Shown piece after piece: positions 35,095 through 47,535 of a stretch of DNA of 64,000 bases. The stretch is taken from positions 9,486,501 through 9,550,500 of the forward strand of contig OX485805.1 of NCBI GenBank assembly GCA_950295325.1, given 5' to 3'. The position numbers and the translations under genes were made by a program. The notes beneath the pieces were generated by a model. It did not search any database, was not told where the DNA came from, and was given only the letters and a program-made list of their open reading frames with translations. How positions within the stretch are numbered: position 1 is the first letter of the stretch; every line of letters starts with the position of its first letter. Origin of the DNA: Polytrichum commune. Lineage: Eukaryota; Streptophyta; Polytrichopsida; Polytrichales; Polytrichaceae.

Positions 35095-35190
35095 AGGCAG
35101 CGGTGATTGATTGATTGATTGATATGAGAGAGAGAGATGTGGCCATTCCTTTTCTTCTTCTTCTTCTTCTTTTTTCTTTCTTTCTTTGCA
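35095..35190. repeat. Microsatellite cluster
   Basis: GATT repeats (35107-35122), GA repeats (35125-35135) and TTC repeats (35152-35170) just right of the SINE tail. Confidence 0.75.
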
Positions 35191-35399
35191 TTTCCCTTGC
35201 CTGACATGCCCCCAAACTTCATGTGAGGTGCTCGTGTGTAGCATTCCAGTACACTGTCAGTTGCATGTTGGAACCTAGATTTGCAGGCTGCCAGCGCTTT
35301 GGGCACTAGCACCCTCAGTACATACAGTAAACTTAGGGTAACTTAAACAAGAAGGACTTGAACGGACAGTGTTGTTTTTTCCTCTTCTCTTTCTGCACC

Positions 35400-35755
35400 C
35401 ACCCACCCCCATTTCTTTAAACTTCCGAAACCCGCAATCACTGCGAGATGAATAGCAATTCCAAATCATGCCCATATCCACTTTCCTCATAATTTTCGGC
35501 CTTCGTATGCATATCCTATTCATTGTCGAAGTGAAGATTCTCTGCGTTATTAGATGATCATACAACACTTTCGCCTCCTCCAACTTGTGTTGGTGATTGT
35601 GTCTAAAATGGTTTGAGCAGATCGTTCAATCTCTTTTCGGCACGTGCTTTTGGGTGTCCAAATTTAGATTCATACCCAACGATGCACCACTCAAATGTAG
35701 GGGTTTGATTAAGGTTAAATACTAAAGTAGGCACGCCTGCCTTAAATGGAGAATA
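35400..35755 (+). repeat. Family F dispersed repeat, copy F8
   Basis: CATATCCACTTTCCTCATAA, then TCCTATTCATTGTCGAAGTG, then TGCACCACTCAAATGTAGGG, ending GGCACGCCTGCCTTA. It lies about 550 bp from F7 in the same orientation. Confidence 0.55.
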
Positions 35756-38026
35756 TATGGTACCCTGTGTTCATGTATTATTAATTATGTTCTCAGTTGC
35801 AACATATTGTGCTAAATAAAGGTGTGATATCGCATGCCGTGTTATGGGTAATTTTCCTTATGTATGAATTGTTTGTGAATTTTGAAACGAGAATTATGCA
35901 ATGTCATTTCCTCCAAACCACAAGTGTGATTGTAACTTTCAAGTACGTGGATGTTATCTTTGGGTCATGTTCAGCTGACTGAAAAATGAAATGGAAAAAC
36001 CAACTTCTATAGGTCATGAAGCCTTTCATCTTAGACCATCTTACAATATTAAAAAAAAAACCCTTGAACTTTCGAGGCGTAAACCTACAACATGAACGAA
36101 TGTCAATGCATTTCGCACAAGAGATTGCAATATGGTACAATTTTATAAAGCTCCATGTGAAAAGGACAAAATAAGGTAACCTATTCTTATCACTTTATCA
36201 AAGAGGTGTGGACCTAAGAACTTACATAAGAAAGAAAAAGAAAAGAAAAGACACATGATCAAAAGAGATTGGACTATGTGATCACAAGAGAAATCGACTA
36301 ATCGAATAAAAACAAAGTGTCCATTTTAGACCTAGTTACTTTGGTGACATTTTGTGTTTCCATGGATTGGGCTTTTGGACATTATTATAGTGTTGTTGTT
36401 GAATTGACGTCAAGGTAGTTGTCGCAAAATTGTCAAAGTTGTTGTGTGGTTCTATCACATAAATGGACACACACACACACACATATATATATCACTTCAT
36501 CTTCAATGTACAAGGACGATGCACATTAATTTAGAGCAGTACTACAAGTACATAAAGATACGTACATATAGAAGAGGCCCGTATGCTTCAACTTTGAGTT
36601 TCGAAATGTAGTTTTCCCACATGGTAATTTGTAAGGTTATTTACCATCAATGCAGTAACAATGTACATGAAATTTCTACCAAAACACATGTAGTTTAATG
36701 TCATACCAATTAAGTTAAAAGGAGCATGTTACCGTAGTTGAAACTTTCATCGCATGAAATCAATATCTATCATATTAATGAGGGTAGTTGAGACAACTTG
36801 ATGGGTCCGGGCAAGGTCACGAATCAATAGTGTTGAGGTCAATGTCGTTTGGAAAGGGTGTTTAAGAGTTATCTTTAATGACTTAACTTGATACTTATGG
36901 AATTTGAGGTCTTCATTAATATAATTGACATGTAATATGTGCTATTCAAATTTGATCTAAGACCTACGTTGTAATCGATTTCATAATATGTTTTTAATAC
37001 ATATATTAATATTATTAATGGCGATCCTTCACATGACTGCTGTAAGCTGATGAGGCTAGTCTTATTATATACATACCTTACCAAGCAAAAGTATATTCAA
37101 GATTCAACGCAACATGACACAATACTAGCAGATTTGATGTGGCTAATCATAATGGGTGTGAATTTACTCATGGAGTAATCACATTTGGTATGAAGTATGG
37201 ATCACACCCATTCTCCACAACCCATGCTTTACATCTCATTAGAGGTTGGCCAACCAACATTTTGAATGACATGCACATGCCTGTTTTTTTTATACCCATT
37301 TGTATTTCTCACATATCATATTTCAATAAAAATACAAAAATTCATCTAATACAAATAAATAATTAAACAAAAAAGCAAAGCACAGTTGACGGGTGCAAGC
37401 CTTGGTGTTCCCTGAAAGTGTTTCTATCCAAATTTCATGCACTCCACAATCGATGTTGATATTCATTATAATGTTTAAGCTTACTGAAACATAATAACGT
37501 ACAAATCTACTAAATTAATAACCATAATTAATTTCAAGTTTCATTTTAGTGAGAAACATTTTGTCTCATGAACATAATCAACAATTGTCGTAATACTTAC
37601 TTAGGACATGGATTACACCTTTCTAGTGTTCCGATAGATGCGTAACCTATTCCTTGTCTTGTTGTTGTGTATTTAATGTTATATCATATACTACGTTAGT
37701 GAATAAATAGCGTTTACCATTTGAAATTCAAAGTTTTCATGGAAATTTTAGTTACAATTATGTCTTATAAATTTGTGTTGTTAACCTCTCACTAACTTAT
37801 TTTAAATCTTTGTGTTGTATCATTCTCGTCATTGTCGGTTGTATTGGTGAATCTCCAATTTATTTTGCATGTGTCCAAAAAGAAGAGAGGGTTCTTCGCT
37901 AGGGGTCGTCCTTATTTGCAAAACATGCCGCAAGTATATGCAATGCAACATGGTTTTGAAACTCAATTTGTGCTACTTTGCAGTACATGCCACAAATATA
38001 CACTCGTTGCAAAATACTAATTCCAC
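35756..38026. other. AT-rich spacer
   Basis: A CA/TA repeat at 36467-36492. No coding signal or repeat boundary recognised. Confidence 0.5.
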
Positions 38027-38535
38027 TTAGGGTCACTTCACACACGAGCCAAGGGCCGGGACCATGAAATTGTGAGAGCCCAAAAGAAAGTGTCCAAAGG
38101 CCGTCCCAAGTCACCTCCAAAATCATGTAGTGTGCTCACGGACCCTCAAGTGTAGTGTGAAGCCATATGTGACCAGGGCCTCACCCAAATGCTAATTCAA
38201 TGAATTTCTATCCATGCGGGTCCTCACACATGATAAATCTAGAATAAATCAACGGTGGTGAGCATTCGGATTGCACGGTCTCCCAATTTTGTGTTAGGTC
38301 TACCTCCAAGAGGTGATTTTTGAAAATAGTCCAAGTGACTATAAAACGTGATCCATTTGGGGCCATGTAAGAATCCAAGTAGACTTCACATCCATTTTGC
38401 ATTCACTTACATACTCCGTTGGTCCCTCAAGCGTAGTGTGAAGCGAACTTGGACCGGCTCCGCCATTTCCACCAATGAGAGTGCTTGAAGTGTATTGGTC
38501 ACGGGCTCTCAGTCTCGTGTGTGAAGTGGCCCTTA
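38027..38535. mobile_element. Family B Harbinger-like MITE, copy B10
   Basis: A 503-bp full-length copy (38030-38532) between TTA repeats. Left end GGGTCACTTCACACACGAG, right end read inward GGGCCACTTCACACACGAG. Same layout as B1. Confidence 0.85.
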
Positions 38536-40739
38536 TTCCTCCATTGTGCAATACATATTGTGACGCCCAGAAATAAATACTTTAAAGGTCACCATGTGTT
38601 CTTGAAGGTGACATAATTTAAGAGGATCGACTTTACATGCTTAGGTGTGTCGCTCACATAAATTTTATATCTTGTGACAAAACACACATCTGTAATTCAA
38701 CATCTTGATATGGCATAAACCCAAGTATAAAAAATCGAATCTACTTTTTTTTAATCAACAATTTTCTGATTAAATTATGTCCCAAGGATCAAACTAACCT
38801 TTTTAGAATCTAGATTAATGATTGAATAAGAACTAGAATCATGTGCATAATTGGTGGCTAAATGTACTATATATTACATGGAATTGTACATTGTAATATG
38901 TGTTACATCCAATTATATTTGGTCAATATTCTCAATGTATATTTGAATTCAAAAAAATCACTGCAAGGATAAAGTTGCTTCAATAACCACTATGTTTGTA
39001 AAAATGATCAATGCACATCTTGTCAAAGCATGTTTGGATTAGTGCTTTGACAAAGAAAGAAAAGAAGAAAAGAAGACTTCTCTCTCTTGAAAATCTTGTC
39101 AGGACCTCAATGAACACTTCTTGATCCAAAAATGAGAACTACACACAATCAAATCGCATTCAAGGCTTCCCTATGTCATGTAATTGATTATTTCTATGAA
39201 CAAGTGAAGTAATACAAGATGGGGTGAGCATCTTGTTAGTTAATAATTGAAGCCACAACGAAATCCTATAATTAACACTAAGATGGTGGTGAACTACCTC
39301 CTTGCAGAACTATGACAAATGGTTCAATAAATTTAGTGAAGGTCCTCATTTGACTTCGTATATATATATATATATATATACTAGAAGAAAATCCAAACAA
39401 GAAGGGTTTCACACATAAGCTTAAAGTGAGTAAAGTCCAAGAGGTAAAGAGGAATGTCAGTGTTTTTTGTATTTGGAATAAGAGGTATATATATATATAT
39501 ATATATATAGATATATAGAATAAGAGATAAATAATATATACATAGAATAAGAGGCATGGTGGGGAAATAGGAAAGAGAATATAAATTAAATCGCCAAAGA
39601 ATAAAGAACAAAGAACGAAGACCCTAACCTTAAATTAAATAGCAAATACCACTGAGCAAAGTATAATCTTGAGATAAAGAACAAAATAGGAAAGAGCCTA
39701 CCTTGAAGACAACGAACAAACAGTAAAGAGCAAAGAAAATGTAATCTTGAGACAAGGAACGATTACCAAACAGCCTAACCTTGAGACAATGAGCAAATGA
39801 CGACGACCGAAGGAGAGCCTAACCTTGGGAAGTGCGATGAGGAGCAAGCGGAGAGAATGAGGTGAGGAGAGGAAAGAGAGGTTGGTGGGAGGTGGGTGGG
39901 CCCATGAGAATGGAGCGGCATGTGGTGGTAGGGTGGCTATTAAACGCCGGAGTGAGCTACCCTAGGGAATGGCGTCATAATTATGACATCCTTCCCAAAC
40001 GTGTCCCCAACCTTCATCCACCCTCGATCCCGGCGACGAGCCTAATTCAACTAATAAGTTGCAAAACTTCCAACCACCGGGTTATGAGAATGGCATCGTC
40101 TTTTTCAAAACATGGAATCGTCGACTCAAAGCAACCGATATCCTACCTACACGTTGGTCTCATTGGTCATAATTATTCATCCACTTCTTGTTATTGAATA
40201 ACTGGAGATTCACAATTTGTTTTAAACCATTCAACGTAAGAAACTGTTTTTTTAATAAATAAAAACACTCGCTGAATATTGAGAACTTCTCACACATTAG
40301 AGTATCTATCTATATATTCATGTAGAATGCATGTCTCATACAGTTCATGGCATCTAGAGACATATCAAATGCTACATGACATTCATCACACGACTCTCAA
40401 ACAAGTCACACACTACCAACGCGCATGTCCATCGTATCCAAGATTTTTAACACCTTCAGATCACAGTGCTCAAAGTGTTGAGAATACATGAAGATTTTCA
40501 ACACTTCATTTCTAACACCCTCGTTTCCTGATATTAAAATTATCACACACAAAAAATGCACAAAATCGACATCGCATGCCTCGCATTCCTGTAAACCGCG
40601 AAGGGACATTGATCAGAAACTGCAGAACAAAGCTGGCAATTCTGGTCGAATGTGTCTGAATGATGTCGCAAATCTTACCACCACCACCACCACCACCAGT
40701 GAACAGGGAGAACCCCGACCATGAGTACTTACAAAACGA
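38536..40739. other. AT-rich spacer
   Basis: Holds the AT repeats listed separately and a 111-codon plus frame (39862-40197) without recognisable domain. A CCA repeat lies at 40678-40697. Confidence 0.45.
39358..39540. repeat. TA/AT dinucleotide repeats
   Basis: Two AT-dinucleotide tracts (39360-39380 and 39486-39525) in an A-rich region. Shorter purine repeats with AACCTTGAGACAA-like words continue to about 39830. No gene seen. Confidence 0.7.
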
Positions 40740-40918
40740 ACAGAGAAACCCCAACTGCTAGTCGCCGATGATGCACCGGTTGAGCTTGAGAAACGACCGT
40801 TTGAAGCTCAAGAATGCAGGAACATCAACTCCAGTGTATTAGGGAGATCACAACATGTAACCGGCTGGGGTTTGGAAACACGAGGGTTTTGACCGATGAT
40901 GCCCAAACATCATTGCCC
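40740..40918. mobile_element. Family A hAT-like MITE, degenerate copy A10
   Basis: An inverted-orientation copy with GCACCGGTTGAGCTTGAG, then CAACATGTAACCGGCTGG, then TTTTGACCGATGATGCCC. The middle is shortened and the ends have decayed. Borders are approximate. Confidence 0.6.
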
Positions 40919-41249
40919 CAGAGACTGCTTACTAACTTACAGGCTTGTCCAGACCCTGGTGTCATATACACATATATAAAGTACTTCTAAAGTGCAAAAG
41001 GTACGAGAATCGGTCACAGCGTTGGGGAGTCGTCCATTATTCATACAAGGCTCGTCGTGTTTGGAGAATATCGATCAGTTTGTACACAAGCACGCTCACT
41101 GGCAGAGCTTGCCAGCGCACTTTTGATGCCATTCATTACAGACATGCATATATTTTATATGTATTTATATATAGAGATATAGAGATGTTACTCCTACTTT
41201 TTTTGAAGGCCAGTCACCAACATTTGGAACTTACAAAGTCTTTAGTCAC

Positions 41250-41860
41250 CTTCACAACCGATCACTCATGTAAGAGCAGATGCGTTCTCAGAGCTCGTCA
41301 CAATTTTGCGTTCTTTGAGGGTACAACATCGTTCATAATTCTCAGGTTTTGTCCATGAGGTGATCGGTCGTGACCATTATTAAGTGGCTTGAGTAGACAG
41401 ATGATTCGTCACTTCTACTGCTTGTCATCCATTCTTTTCTTGATGGTTATCTAGTCCATAATCGATCACTCGTCTAAGGTCATAAGGATTATCAGAGCTC
41501 GTCATAATTTGCATTCATAGAGGCATGATATCATCCATAATTCTCAAGTTTTGTCCATGACTTGATCAATCGTGACCGATAACCAACTTGAGTAGATGGG
41601 TGACTCCCCACTTCCGTCACTAGTCAGCCACTCCCCTCTCGTTGGTTATCTAATCCACAATTGATCATGCATCCAAGAGCAGTATGCTTAACAAAGCTCA
41701 TCACAATATTGCATCCATGGAGGCAGAGTATTATCCATAATTCCCATGTTATGTCCATGAGCTGATAGGTTATGGCTGATAAATCAAACTCGCGTAGGTG
41801 GATGACTCGGCGCTCTTGTGGCTTGTCATCCACTTACCTCTCATTGGTAATCTAATCCAT
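41250..41860. repeat. Tandem array, about 200-bp unit, three copies
   Basis: The marker GATCACTCATGTAAGAGCAG and its variants occur at 41260, 41464 and 41663, periods 204 and 199. Each unit contains CAGAGCTCGTCACAA-like, CATAATTCTCAGGTTTTGTC-like and GTTATCTAATCCA-like blocks. Units are diverged; no coding frame is conserved among them. Confidence 0.7.
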
Positions 41861-42329
41861 GTTTCTCTAGTTGCAATCTCATTGTTGCTTACAACACCTC
41901 AAATCATAGACTGGCCAACAAAATTGGTTGATGGTCAACTATCCCAAACTCCAAATATAGCATATTATGCCACTTTTGCTCTTCTAATGTGGTTGAAAAT
42001 GAGGCACGCTCTGTGGTAGAGTGAGCCCTGTACAACTTCATTAGAGATAGGTTTCATTCCTTATTTTAGAATGTCGTACTAGACAGTCTCGAGTCTTTCT
42101 TCCAATTAGACCATCAAGTGGATATTAGCCCCTATCTCACAGAGTCCACTACACTCCATTATTCTAGGGAATCAACCTTATTATCACCATCTTGATGTAT
42201 CATTAGTCCCATAAGCCTTTTGACTTCCTGGACTTTACATCAATATCATTTCATTCATTTCAGTAAGATATCAAAGGTAAGTGGGCTTTAAACATACACT
42301 TTTAGCTATGCACTCAATTATGAAACAAA
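41861..42329. other. Spacer, nothing recognised
   Basis: No feature beyond the end of the tandem array. Confidence 0.5.
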
Positions 42330-42650
42330 AAATTAGTGCAACATGATCATCAAATCCAAATCGTGCATGTAACCGTTTTCCATATACTATTTGTAGCTCA
42401 CATGAATAACTTATTCATTTTCAAATTGAAGACTCTCTTTCTCAATAGTTGATCAACTACCCCCCCCCCTAATTATAATGACTATTGACGCTAGAATGGT
42501 CAACAAATTTGAGCTTGTAGTCCAATCTCTTGTAAACATGTCTTTTTGTTGTCCATTCACAGATCCACACCTAACCACGGCCCACTCAAACTTGGATGTC
42601 CATTTAAGATAAGTAATCAAATTTAGCCTGATTACCTTTGTTTTAGTACA
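42330..42650 (+). repeat. Family F dispersed repeat, copy F9
   Basis: AATCCAAATCGTGCATGTAA, then TGTAGCTCACATGAATAAC, then CAGATCCACACCTAACCACG. A C run lies at the variable middle position. Confidence 0.55.
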
Positions 42651-43774
42651 ACATATGTACCATTATTGGTTGGTTGCCGAGGGAAGCTAGCATGTGAGCA
42701 GTGAGTAGCCAATAATAACACAAGATATAAATTTCCATTTTTAGGAATGCATTTCATAAAATCAACTCGGGGGGTTCACTCCCTCTTATATTTTGCATAC
42801 ACGTGCGTTCGGGACCTATTTATTGGGGGGCTATTTACCTTGCAGAAAAGATTATAAGGTATGGTATTTTTCAAAATAAAGGTGTGATGGTATTTTACAT
42901 GTGATGGTATTTTACATGTAATCCTTTTTCATTATTTTAAAACCCCCTATATTATATGTAAGTTTTTTACAAAATTTATCTACAATGAATATATTAGACC
43001 CTATTTTTTATTGCACGTTGTTCTACGATTTTTCGCCAGTGAACCACCCGCGAAAATCAAATAAGTTGGATATAAATGGAATGGAAGGGGACGTTTAACA
43101 TTCAAAAAATAAATCCTATTATCGTGGAATTCATGCTCTACATCTTGTCAAGGGGTTTATTATCATGTAATCAACCTGGTATTTGTAGAGCCAAATTCTC
43201 AATAAGAGCCTTATCTACCAAATTCTAGACTTGTAGTGTATGTACTTTGTATATGTTATGTTGGTTAGCCCCTTGTCCAGTGGGCATCGGGTCATTTGAC
43301 ATTACGAACGGACACTTTATTCACGCCGGCCCCTTGCTAAAAAGGGACCGGAGTTTCTATCTATCTCTCTCTGTTATGTTGGTTTGTTGGAGGCAAGCAC
43401 ATATATTAGGGAAGAACAAAACTTACTAGTCAAAAACAAAAGAATTGCGACAACTAGATCGTGTTAAGAATTCACGTCTCATGTACCATCTAAGTAACAA
43501 TAGGATCAATGGATTTATCAAAAACAAACGGTGTTATGTATAACAATTGGGTGTAGTCAAATCAAGATCATGCACTTAATACCCCCCCCCCCCCCCCGCC
43601 CCTTTAACGCATATGTATACCACAACACATGTCATTTGTCCTCCCTAAGAACCTACCAAGAGCATGTGACCAATTCATTGCTTGTGATTATTTAAACATT
43701 TATTTCATTCTCCCAAATTCTCTCAAATACCCCTCGCATCGCTTTCCAAGGATTTCAAAGCAATTTTGAAAATC
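42651..43774. other. AT-rich spacer
   Basis: GGGGGCTATTTACCTT at 42835 reappears in reverse at 46164-46178 just inside the second hAT MITE, a possible remnant of that family. C16 run at 43582. Confidence 0.4.
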
Positions 43775-44250
43775 CTCCAGAAATTCAAAATTATTCACCT
43801 TTGTGCCAAGGGTACTAATATCAACATTTGCGTAACTTTTAATATCTCACAATTTTGTATATGGTTTTCAAATGGTTTTCAAATGGCCTTTGAATCATTT
43901 CCTAGGGCTTTTATATTGACCTTGACGAATCTCCAAGAATTTGAAATTCGTACCTATTGTGTCAGGGATACAAATACCAACATTTTGGTCAGTTTGAATT
44001 TGGCTCAAAATTTCATTTATATCTATCAAATGCGTTGTAGTTGGCCCTTGCATTGTTTTCGAGGGCTTTTGAAGTGATCTTGAGAAATCTCCAAAAATTG
44101 AAATTTGTATGTTTGGTGCCAAGGATACAGTTATGATTCAGCATTTGGGTAACCTTGAAGATAGCTCAAAATGTCTTTTATTTTTCTCAAATGCCTTGTA
44201 AATGATGTTGTTAAAACTTCAAGACGGGCTCCCATGGCAAGGGGTTGTTT
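43775..44250. repeat. Diverged tandem repeat, about 157-bp unit, three copies
   Basis: CTCCA(A/G)(A)AATT(T)(C/G)AAA-type starts at 43775, 43931 and 44089. Each is followed by a GTGCCAAGGGTAC-like and an AACATTTGGGTAAC-like block. Identity between units is moderate. Confidence 0.55.
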
Positions 44251-45776
44251 TTGAGGAGGCAACATCTAATAGTGAAGGAGAAGATTTATGAAGGATAAAT
44301 ATAAGAGCGGTGCTTGTAACCCTAAGGATGATTGCATAAGAAATGATGGTTAGGATAATGAACTGAGGGTTTCTTAGGCCACAAATCCTAGTACCTACTT
44401 AGAAAGTGTAAAAGCACATGAGTTGTACAAGGGAGTGGTAAAGTTTTGTGTTGTACGACCTTGCTAATGAACATAATAGTGTTGGTCCTTGGAATATTAG
44501 TATTTGGATTTGAAGGGATTGTTGACTTGTTTGTGGTTGGAGTACAACTTGTCATTGTGTGAGCAATTAGTTCCAAGAAGTCTTGGAGAGATGAGACCTA
44601 TGTATGTCTTACATTTGTTCTCCTTGATAACAAAAAGTATCTACCGCATTAGTGTTGGAATTTAGAGGACTAAGTTGGTCAACACCTCCGTATCTCTATC
44701 GGCTAGGGACCCACCCTCTATAGTATAGTGCGGCAATCTTGGTCATTGTAAACTAAACTAGGAAGCTAGAAATAAATATGGTAGATCAATATGGGCAAAA
44801 ATGCATAATCACAGGTTGGAGGGATACGATGTTGTCGGTATAAGAGGGACTTAATTAAAAGATATGTCATATATCTAATACACACACACACACACACACA
44901 CACACGTGTGTGTGTGTGTGGTTATAATTAGGTCAAATTACAAGGTAGCACACCTATGAGTCTCAACCAATATCAAAGGGTGGGCAATACTAGTACAACC
45001 CTCAAGAATAGTATGATTGGGAACATGGTAGTAATAAGATTTAAGTAGTAGGGTAATGTAGACTAGAAGGGGTAGTTGACATGGGTAGTAGAGAGTATTC
45101 CAGTAGAGATACTAACCTTTGTTAATCACAATACTATTAAAATGCAAATTATGAAAGTAATTGTGTCATGGAGAGGTGGACAAGAAAAAAATAAAATCCA
45201 ACGTCTTCACAATTTGTAATACAGGCGTTGATTAAACCGGGATCAATTATTGATGCTTACGCATCAACATGTGAATTTTTATGTAACTGTGGATTTCAAA
45301 CACTAAATATAATCTCTATTGCACCTACATATATTCATGCTTGTTGGTGTAGTAATGCTACTTCATCGCATTCGAGAATGAATTTGCCATATTTGATGTC
45401 ATCTTGGCATCGTCATACAATACTACTTCCTCACCTCATAGTGGTGGCTCAATGACGAAGATGATCTCCCTTGATGATGATGAAGGACCTATTCAGAAAG
45501 TTCTCATGAAATCCTAATGGAGTACATAAGTTCACCAATTGTTCGATATTTGTTTGATTTTGAAGTCATTCAACGTGTTATTCTCCAATAATGAATACTA
45601 ACCATTTGATTATTATTATTTTAATGAAAAATGCGATGTTCCCTCCCACTGCATAATTATTCCATTACATGCAAAGGCGGTCATAAAGGTTGTGGATCCA
45701 ACCTCAACACCATCATATCATAGTAGGTTGTTGGGTTATGATCGTCGCACCCTGCCATTCGTAGATGTCGAGGGAG
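44251..45776. other. AT-rich spacer
   Basis: Contains the AC/GT palindrome; otherwise no signal. Confidence 0.5.
44880..44921. repeat. AC/GT dinucleotide palindrome
   Basis: A run of AC repeats (44880-44905) switches to GT repeats (44906-44920). The centre is a perfect palindrome with arms of about 15 bp. Confidence 0.85.
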
Positions 45777-46257
45777 GAGTGTATCACGGGTAGATCACTT
45801 AGTGCATTTTAAAAACAACGTGCGGCATAATATAGAGAGGATTAAAATCATTTGAAATAAAAATTATAAAGGAATTCCAAATAATGAAGGGGCCATTAAA
45901 TGTAGACAATCCCATTATAAGTAAGTTAGATGGACATAAAATGTGGGCCATTATTTTTTGTAAAATTAATATAGGGGCTGAAGATAAGGATTCCATGCTT
46001 TCCCTCAACACTCGTCAATTGCGTTAGGAAGTAGATTAGCTTATGTTACTTAAAAGGAATATAGAGTACAAAAAATTGCAGTGACTTGGACAATATAAGT
46101 AATGGAAGGCTGCAAACAAATGGGCCATTTTTAAAATTTAAGTAATTATAGGGAGGCTTTAATTCAACCCTTGAAGGTAAATAGCCCCAAAACAAAAAAC
46201 CCCCAGCCGCACGTGGTGCACAAAAATGCCTTAGAGTGATCTACCCGTGGAGTGTAT
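45777..46257. mobile_element. Second hAT-type MITE, 465 bp, exact 8-bp target duplication
   Basis: The element at 45785-46249 is flanked by exact GAGTGTAT repeats (45777-45784, 46250-46257). The terminal repeats start CACGGGTAGATCACT and stay similar for about 45 bp, including a CACGTG/ACGTGCGGC block near each end. The sequence is unrelated to family A. There is no open frame of note. Confidence 0.8.
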
Positions 46258-47159
46258 TGAGCATGTTAGTGACAGAGAGGAGGGATTGAAGATGATAGGG
46301 ATATTTACAAAGCTTTTATGTATGGTTCTACATTAACTACATTGAATGTGCTCATTACTTCATGGACATTGATATGTGTGAGTGATTTCCTCTTGTACAT
46401 CCATCTATGCCCAAAAGCTTCAGTTTCTAAATTTTCCACAATGTCTCCATCAATTCATTTCTCAAACCTATGTGAATTCTAAAATGATGTTCTAGAGCAT
46501 GCTCAATGCATGGAATGTGCTTGCAATTTTTTAAAGAAATTAAATGTTAAATCTAACAACAATGTTAAAAATAATATCTAAACCCTCATGCCAAGCTTGC
46601 GCTTGTTGATTTAAAGAGTCAAGTAAGGCATTCATTAGGTTGACTGTACTTTGTGTGAACTTCCCACACATATTATTATAAACAAAGATGTTATTATTTA
46701 TGCCAAAATACCATTGTTATATGATACTAATGAGTGTACTTGCATGTAATTTGCCACCCCCTTTGCTCACCACTCACATGATAGCACTCCCCGTTGGTTA
46801 CCAAGTTGTTTTATAAGGTAACCAACGGTTAGAGATTGTGGAAGTTGTGGAGAAGATCAACAGTTGATGGTTCCACATTGAGGATGTCAATTTGAAAACA
46901 TGATTATCTTTTGTTGTATGTTCAATTTTAAGTCATGTTTTTTTAGTGAGTATATGTCCTATTGGAATGACATTTTAATATGATGCAAGTTATGATATTA
47001 TGTTAAATCTCAATGTGACTCTTCAATTGAAGGTTATTCCTTGCTCAAATCAAAGTCAAATTTTGGTTATGTGATAGGGAGGTGGTCGATTCCCCATCCT
47101 TGAACTTCAACTTTTCCTTCAAATGGTGTCTGCCATCAATTCTTGTTCTCCATATATAA
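46258..47159. other. AT-rich spacer
   Basis: A small palindrome GGTTACC...GGTAACC around 46796-46824. No coding signal. Confidence 0.5.
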
Positions 47160-47535
47160 ATGAACCACACTCCCATGTGGATGGGAGATCAAGTTTTTGT
47201 CATCCAACTGACACATGTAAGTGTGCCCCTATAGGATAAGTAGGCCTAATCCGGTTACTACTCATCTTAAACGAACTCTTATATTTGAGTGGGCATGCTT
47301 AGGTGTAGATTTAAGAATGGACACCAAAAAGACATGTGTTGAAAAGATTTTCAACTACGTGTTCAAAATTTGTGAACCAAACTTGGCTCAACAACCAACA
47401 TAATTGGGGATCCCTATATGATATTTTAATAAGAAAGTGAGTTTTCACTTTGATAATGGATATAAGAACTCCAAAGCTTACGAGCAAAATGGCTACATGC
47501 ACAATTTTCTAATCATATCGCACTAGTTATATATA
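47160..47535 (-). repeat. Family F dispersed repeat, copy F10
   Basis: Reverse-orientation, near full-length copy with ATATTTGAGTGGGCATGC, ACACCAAAAAGACATGTG, and TTTTCACTTTGATAATGG, followed by an AT dinucleotide run. Confidence 0.55.

Noticed and set aside
35797-38020. LTR-retrotransposon search in the AT-rich spacers
   Set aside because: No paired long direct repeats, primer-binding site or gag/pol motifs were visible.
40945-41358. 137-codon plus-strand frame
   Set aside because: Runs into the 200-bp tandem array and has no recognisable motif.
42670-46830. Possible 4-kb element bounded by similar inverted segments near 42.68 and 46.78 kb
   Set aside because: Similarity covers only about 40 bp with mismatches, and no target duplication could be found.
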